Source: Plenodomus lindquistii
Taxonomy: Eukaryota > Ascomycota > Dothideomycetes > Pleosporales > Leptosphaeriaceae
Direction: 5' to 3'
Assembly: GCA_025504975.1 (NCBI GenBank)
Contig: JANUWI010000001.1
Span: forward strand, 2,852,001 to 2,916,000
Length of the DNA: 64,000 nt
Positions 58,169 to 64,000 of this stretch are shown here, piece by piece. Numbering within the stretch: position 1 is the stretch's first letter; each line of letters opens with the position of its first letter. The translations under genes and the position numbers were made by a program. The notes beneath the pieces were generated by a model. The model made no database searches. It was given only the letters and a program-made list of their open reading frames with translations, and was not told the DNA's origin.

Positions 58169-61100
58169 TTACCCTCTACTTTAAATTAGATAGTTCTATA
58201 TCTAAATATTCTCTATATAACCTCTATATAGAGTCTATTCTAGAATTATTATTTTATTAAAGTAAATATAACTTTCTATTTACTATTTATTAATAATTAT
58301 TATAATAACTACTAAATCTAGTAGTTATTCTAGTAGAATATAATAATTTTTTAAACTTTATAATCTTTTTTTACTTTTTATACTCTACACCTCTATTATA
58401 CGTACTCTATTACTACTTATTATTACCTCTAATACTAACGCTAAATAGCCTTTATAAAAATGCCTATTTCTATACTTCTAGGTATATACTTTTTAGCCTA
58501 TTAGGTTTTTTACTTACGTTCTATCTAGGCCTAGTTCTATAGTAAATTTAACTTTATATATTTATTTAAATTAGTAGGCTTAAAGAAGTGTGCTTATTAC
58601 ACACTTTTAAATAAAAAATATAAACTAGTAAGTAACTATTATTTTCTACTAGCTTAGAGCTTTTTCTAACCCTTTTAGGTGCCTGTGTATACAGGACTAG
58701 AATATAACTAAATTATAGTAGTGCTCTATAATTTTAAAGGCTTTACTACGCAGGCTATACTAGCTAATAAAAATAAAGTAAAAGAGTTTAAAGCTAAGCT
58801 AGTAGATATAAAAGCTATAGCTAGTTTAGCTATAAAAATATTAGCTTCTATAATATAGATAGTAACTATATAGATTACTAGCCTTAGCGTAACTAATATA
58901 ATACTAGTAAGCTACTACGTATAATAGAAAAAGCTTTAGAGCCTATATAAAAAGGTTTTAGACTTACACTAGAAAATACAGCTTTTTTAGAAAAACGTAG
59001 TAACTTTAGTTACTGCTCTTTCTAGAGAGGCTCTAGGTTTTTCTAGTAGTAAAAAAAAATACAGGCCTATTTATAGGCCTAATAGAAAGTTTTTAAAGCG
59101 TAAAAGCGCTAAGAACTCTAAGTTAGAAAAAGTGCGTAACGCCTCTAATAGTAAAGTAGAGGTTAAAAAGTTATAGTAGTAGATAGGTAAGTTCTAAAAA
59201 GCTTTTATATCTATCTATAATAGTTAGCTTACTAGGCTAAAGGTTTTATTAGTAAAGGCTATATACTAGTTTTATATATTAGCTATAATTTTTATATATT
59301 AATAATAGAAAAACTATTAAATTTATAAAATATAATTATCTACTAACTATAATATATTTTTTATTTTTTTTTTCTATACCTAAAGCTATCTATATAGTGC
59401 CTAGGGAGGTTCTAGATAATTAGAATACTTCTAGTAAAAGTCTTGTAGTTTATAGAGAGAGTCTATAAAGTTAGAGACTAGATACTAGATTAGATCTAGA
59501 TTATATTCTATCTAGCTAGCTCTATATTTTAGCTTATTTTAAATAAACTTACTAGTAAGGATTTTTTTAACTTTCTACTCCTCTACGCTTTATATAAAAG
59601 TAGCTAGTAGCTTTAGAGCCTTTTATTCTAGTAGAGGGTTATTAGAATTTTTACAGAGGATATTAGATGTAAATACGTTATATATTTTAGAGCCTAAAAA
59701 AAGCTTAAATCTATAGAAATATCTAACCTATTTAAAGACTTTAAAAGGACTTTTCTATAGTTTAGATAACTTTTAGCTAGGTTTTATAGTTACTAAGTTA
59801 GTAGTAGAGAGATAGATTTTATCTCTAATTCTCTAGTTAACAGGACGTTAGTAAGTATTAATAGTAGAACGTATTTAGTTTTATACCTTTTCTATATTTT
59901 CTTTAGCTTATTTCTAAACGTTATGTATTTAAGTAGCTAGATTATAAACTTTCTAGTAGTTAAGTTTTTTAATAGAATTAGCTGCTTTTAAATAGTGCTA
60001 GTTCTAGCTCTATTAGAGTTTAGAACTATATAGAAGCTAGTATAGAGCTATTTCTATTAACGCGTGCAGAAGCGTTATCTAGGCTTAGTCTATAAATAGA
60101 AAAAGTTTACTCTAGTTATTCTAGTAGTACGTTATAAATAGCTATAGGCGTTAGTTAATATACTTATTTATAATTTTAGTTTAGCTATTAGTTTATTTAT
60201 AATAGGTAGTAAAAAGTTGTATTTTAATATTTATAATCTAGTAGAATTTAGACTAGAATTAGAAAATAAACTAGGCTTTATAGTTAGAGACAATACTTTT
60301 AGAAGTATATCTAAACTAATATACCTATTATATAAATAATTAAATAAAGCTTTAAACGTTTATTATCTTGTAGTATAGTATTATAATTACTTACTTAAAA
60401 AATTAATTAATAATTACTAGAATCTAATTATAGCTGTGTTAGTCTTTAGAGAAAGATTTAAAGTCTATTATAAAATATTATATAGGTTTCTCTAGAATTA
60501 GTAAAAAGTAGAGAAACCTTTAGATTTAGGTCTATTTTAGATAGAATTTTTAGTAAGCAACGTAGTTACGCACGTACTATTTATAGATAGCTTCTATTCT
60601 TTTCTAGTAGTATTATTATATAAATAACTAGTAAATTTTTATAGTACTAGAATAAACTATTAATACTTAATTATATACCTCTCTAATAAGTTATATATAG
60701 AGTAGTAAGTCTAAAAGAATATAAAGGCAGTTACTATAGAGAAGAAGTTTATTATCTATCTAATACTAGAAAGGTAGTAAAAAGCGTTTTTTTTTAAAAA
60801 ACTATTAGTTCTTTTTTAATAGGGCTTCTATTAGCTCTAAGGAGTCTAGTAACATTATTAGGGTTAGTTAAAAAAAAGTAATAGTTACTTATAAAAGGGA
60901 CTCTAGGTATTACTTTACTAGTTTAGAGTTAATATAGCTATATAACCTAGCTAGGTTAAAAAGAACTAAAAAGTAATTATTTTACTAGGCTACTTTAAAA
61001 TCCTTTATATTTTATTTTTATTAACTAAAAATATCTACGCGCTTATTGCTTTTACCTAGAGTATATTTAATTTAGAAGTTAAAAAAGGCTATAAGCTTAG

Positions 61101-61619
61101 CCTAGTTAGCTTATTATTAATTTAGAACTTTTATATTTATAAAGTACTCTAAAAATTAATAATTAGTATACACTTAGACTTAGTACTAAACTAAAGTTAG
61201 TTTAGCTTTTTATTTTTTAAAGGTAGTAATAATAGTAAATAGTTTTTTATTATATATTTTCTAATTAAGCTCTACTTTTATAAGTGTTTTACTATAAAAA
61301 GCTATAGAGTACTATTTACTATTTAGGTGTTTTTAAAACATAATTCTAGCTACTACTCTATTTAAGGCGTTAGTTTCTAGTTTTATATTATAATTAGAAT
61401 TAAAGTAGTATAGAACTAGAATTGCTAAAAGCAAGGACTTTAGCTTTTTAAAGCTATTTTAGCAATCTTTAGTCTATATAAATAGGGTTAAAGGACTTTA
61501 TAGGGCTATTATAGGCTTAGCTACTTATAAGAATTTAGAAATAAATTATCTATAGAATTTAGTAAACTCTAGAAAAAACTTAACACCTATTATAGTAGTA
61601 GGTTAGACCTAGTTATAGA

Positions 61620-62200
61620 GTACTTCTACCTTTTCTAAATCTACCTCTATTTCTTTGTTAGTTAGAATATATCCTAAATACTTAGTTTAAATAATATAGA
61701 ATTTGCTTTTCTTAATTACTACTTATAGTTCTACTTTTTATAGTTTTTCTAGAACAAGCTTAACGTGTTATTAGTAGCTCTAGACATCTTTAGAGTAGAT
61801 AAAAATATTATCTAAATAGGTAATATAGAAATTATCTAAGTAATCTATAAGCATATTATTTATATATCTTTAATAGGTAGAGAGGCTATTATAGAGACTA
61901 AAAAGAAGTACTTTATACTTATATAATCTATAGCAGGTATAGAAAGTAGTATATTCTTTAGACTCTAGATCTATATAGATTTTATTAAAGGCTACTTAAA
62001 TATTAAACTTAGTAAAGATTTTAGCTTTACTTAAATAGATTAGTAAGTTATCTATCTTTAGAATTAGGTAGGCGTTCTTTTAGATAAGCTAGTTAAGCTT
62101 TTAGTAGTTAATATAGATATAGAGTAACTTATTAGGTTTACAGATATAGAGAATAGAGGAAGTAAAAAGGCTGTAACTAGTCTCTATAAATCCTTTTTAT
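61620..62200 (-). pseudogene. Reverse-transcriptase remnant of element 3
   Basis: Best preserved of the three. Minus-strand reading shows KNAYLILKIDNLLIYL, KAKIFTKFNI, FNKIYIDLESKEYTTFY, YKYKVL and MLIDYLDNFYITYLDNIFI (YLDN in place of YLDD), then KSKFYII and KYLGYILT. Several TAG/TAA stops interrupt it. Confidence 0.78.
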
Positions 62201-64000
62201 AAATTTTTCTAGATATACTTTTTAATAGCTTCTAAGTTCTTAGTATTTTGTTTATACAGGGGGCTAAAGTTATTAGGTAGAGGTTTATTTAGAATAATTT
62301 TATAGTTATATAGTTAGTATTCTAGTAGTTCCTCTATAGCTAATAAACTAAATACGTTCTAATACTACTAGTAGCAGGGGGGGAGTTAGTTCTAGATTAA
62401 ACAGTTATTTTTTTAAACGTCCTCTCTATTATAGTCTTTAAAGATCTAGTTAATTTTATATAGACTAGTAGTAAAAAACTTATTTTTTTTTTTTTATATT
62501 AAAATAGAAGGCATTAGCGGAAATAATAGCAACTTAGAGACTAGAAGGGGTTTTAAAGGGCTTTTAAAGCAGGTTTAGTTTTTAAATCTCTAGAGAGATG
62601 TTCTAGTATTATAGGGCTTTAAAAATTCTATAAATACAATTAATTAAAAAGTATAGGCTACTAGTTTTCTAATATAACTCTTTTTTTTATAAAGCGTTTT
62701 ATTTTTTAATATTAAAAGCAATATGCTTTTTTAGTATTCTTTAATAGAGTTATATAAGAATTAGAGGAGTAGAGATATAGGTTTTAAAGTAAGTAGCTAG
62801 CTACTATAACTAGAACCTATCTATATCTAGTAGAATTTTAAACCTTTTTAACTATTACATCCTAATAATTATATTCTAAGCTCCTAGATTAAGTATAATA
62901 AATAGATAGTTTAAAATCTTTTATCTATCTATAATTATATAGAGACAGATATATTCTATAACTAGTAAAGAGATTTAGTTTTTAAACCTTTTAACTATTA
63001 CTAGATAGGGTAGTTTTTAGACTTTAGTTTAAAGTAAAGAAAATAAAAAAGAAATAATACGTAAATTTAAAAAGAAATATTTTTAGGCGCTAGTATTAAT
63101 AAGTAATAGTAGTTTTATACCTACGCCTAGATTGTATAAAATAGTAGATATAAAGAAATAGAAACTTTAAAATAGCTTTAAAAAATTAAAGTTTAACAGG
63201 TTATACTTTTAACTTAATTCTAAGTAGCGTAATGCTTTTAGAACTATTTATTTTCTATTTAATTTTCCTTTAGATCTAGTACTTTAGCAGCGTTATAATA
63301 TTAGTTAAAGTAATTTTTAATTACAATTTCTTTTATCTAGAGTAATAGATATTTATTAGCGTAGTATTCTAGTTTACTATAGTTATAGTAGTTACCTAGT
63401 GCCTTTTTAGAAGCTAGAGTAGCTATTACTTACTATAGAGGTATTATAGTAGATTATAAAAAGGTTTAAAAAGCTATGTATAGTGCTATATTTTCTAAAG
63501 TCTCTTTTTAAAAAGTATTTAAACTAGGTTATACTATAGTCCTAGCTTAGAACTTAGTAGTACTATTATAAAAAGAGTTCTAATAATATGTATCCTTTAG
63601 GTAGGTTCTTTTTTCTATATTAAAGGTAGTAAAGTGCTCTATTATATCTAGAAAGAAATTATTCTAGGTATACTTAAACCTTTAACTAGAAATATATAGG
63701 CTAGAAGTTATTTTTATCTATATATAGTAAATCTATTCTATATATAGTACGCGTCCTTTTATAGTATAGTTTAAAAAATATACTTTAAAAGTAAAGAAAG
63801 TTTTATTTTTCTCTATATATAGTTAGTTAAAGGTATTACGTGCCTTAGCCTATTTATTACTAGTAATAAAGTATCTATTAAGCGTAGCTATTATAGCTTC
63901 TACAGAGAAGAAATAGTTAGCTTTATTATTAAATAGGTATTAGAGCTTAAAATACTTTTTAGCTAGACTAGAAGTACTACCTTAGACTAGTACTATATAG

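Larger units (their letters stand above)
35530..64000. other. AT-rich, RIP-mutated repeat isochore
   Basis: From about 35530 base composition drops sharply to a TA-dominated texture with almost no CpA/TpG and many TpA, stop codons in every frame, and surviving C mostly in CT and surviving G mostly in AG. This is the pattern of repeat-induced point mutation. All recognisable content is transposon-derived and listed below. No intact gene was found. Confidence 0.9.
57752..64000 (-). mobile_element. Ty3/gypsy LTR retrotransposon, element 3, minus strand, cut by window end
   Basis: The 3' LTR 57752-58168 (417 bp) is followed by the complement of the purine tract (ttaccctctact) and the pol region read on the minus strand: reverse transcriptase near 61620-62200, integrase to its left, gag zinc-knuckle relic near 63365-63420. 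It is less mutated than elements 1 and 2: its outer LTR end still begins TGTAACGG, and tracts such as gtgcctgtgtatacagg remain. Stops still interrupt all frames. Confidence 0.85.

Noticed and set aside
35530..64000. Long genes in the AT-rich block
   Set aside because: All recognisable protein similarity is to retrotransposon gag-pol or Fot1 transposase interrupted by many stops.

Overview
The window looks like a nuclear contig of a filamentous ascomycete, probably a Dothideomycete of Pleosporales type. This is inferred from protein-coding genes with short (about 50 bp) GT-AG introns, fungal enzyme families (GH20, type-B carboxylesterase, multicopper oxidase, ACMSD-like amidohydrolase) and a sharp split between a GC-balanced gene-bearing half (1 to about 35.5 kb) and an AT-rich half (35.5 to 64 kb). 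The AT-rich half is full of retrotransposons mutated in the pattern of repeat-induced point mutation (RIP, CpA to TpA).

Gene-bearing half, left to right: the 5' end of a secreted multicopper (bilirubin) oxidase (-), a decayed open frame, a GPI-anchored six-cysteine surface protein, a GHSMGG lipase-like hydrolase, a U-box cyclophilin (Cyp8/PPIL2 type), a GH20-like hexosaminidase (-), a 7-TM protein, a large disordered protein (-), and a six-exon SF1 helicase of the Hcs1/SMUBP2 family (-). After the mobile element described next come a secreted carboxylesterase, an ACMSD-like decarboxylase (-), and a GNAT acetyltransferase broken by one in-frame stop (-). Most models here were rebuilt across introns by joining reading frames at GT-AG sites.

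The most unusual object is an intact DNA transposon at about 21064-29417, bounded by perfect 70-bp terminal inverted repeats and inserted about 80 bp upstream of the helicase start codon. It carries (1) a DDE/integrase-core transposase in two exons, (2) a 414-aa basic orphan protein, (3) a 167-aa orphan, (4) a six-exon 429-aa orphan and (5) a six-exon gene whose last 108 residues are a clear histone H3 fold. That fold sits behind a 330-residue acidic, proline-rich and RGG-rich tail that has nothing of the normal H3 tail. The whole element is sprinkled with a heptamer, GTAATAG/CTATTAC, nearly always in pairs whose starts are exactly 12 bp apart. These lie near both ends, in UTRs, in most introns (often forming the 3' splice site) and even in coding sequence. 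It is not visibly RIP-mutated. A DNA transposon that brings its own H3 variant is the candidate new system in this window.

The AT-rich half decodes as nested elements: two 1.82-kb Fot1/pogo-like transposons in inverted orientation (37185-39006, 39093-40919); a Ty3/gypsy LTR element (41335-56715, 417-bp LTRs, GTAAT duplication) that holds a reversed solo LTR (45777-46193, CTAAT duplication) and, inside its 3' LTR, a second complete element (48949-56435, ATATC duplication); a third Fot1-like fragment; and a less mutated minus-strand copy of the same LTR family (57752 to the window end). No intact gene survives there.
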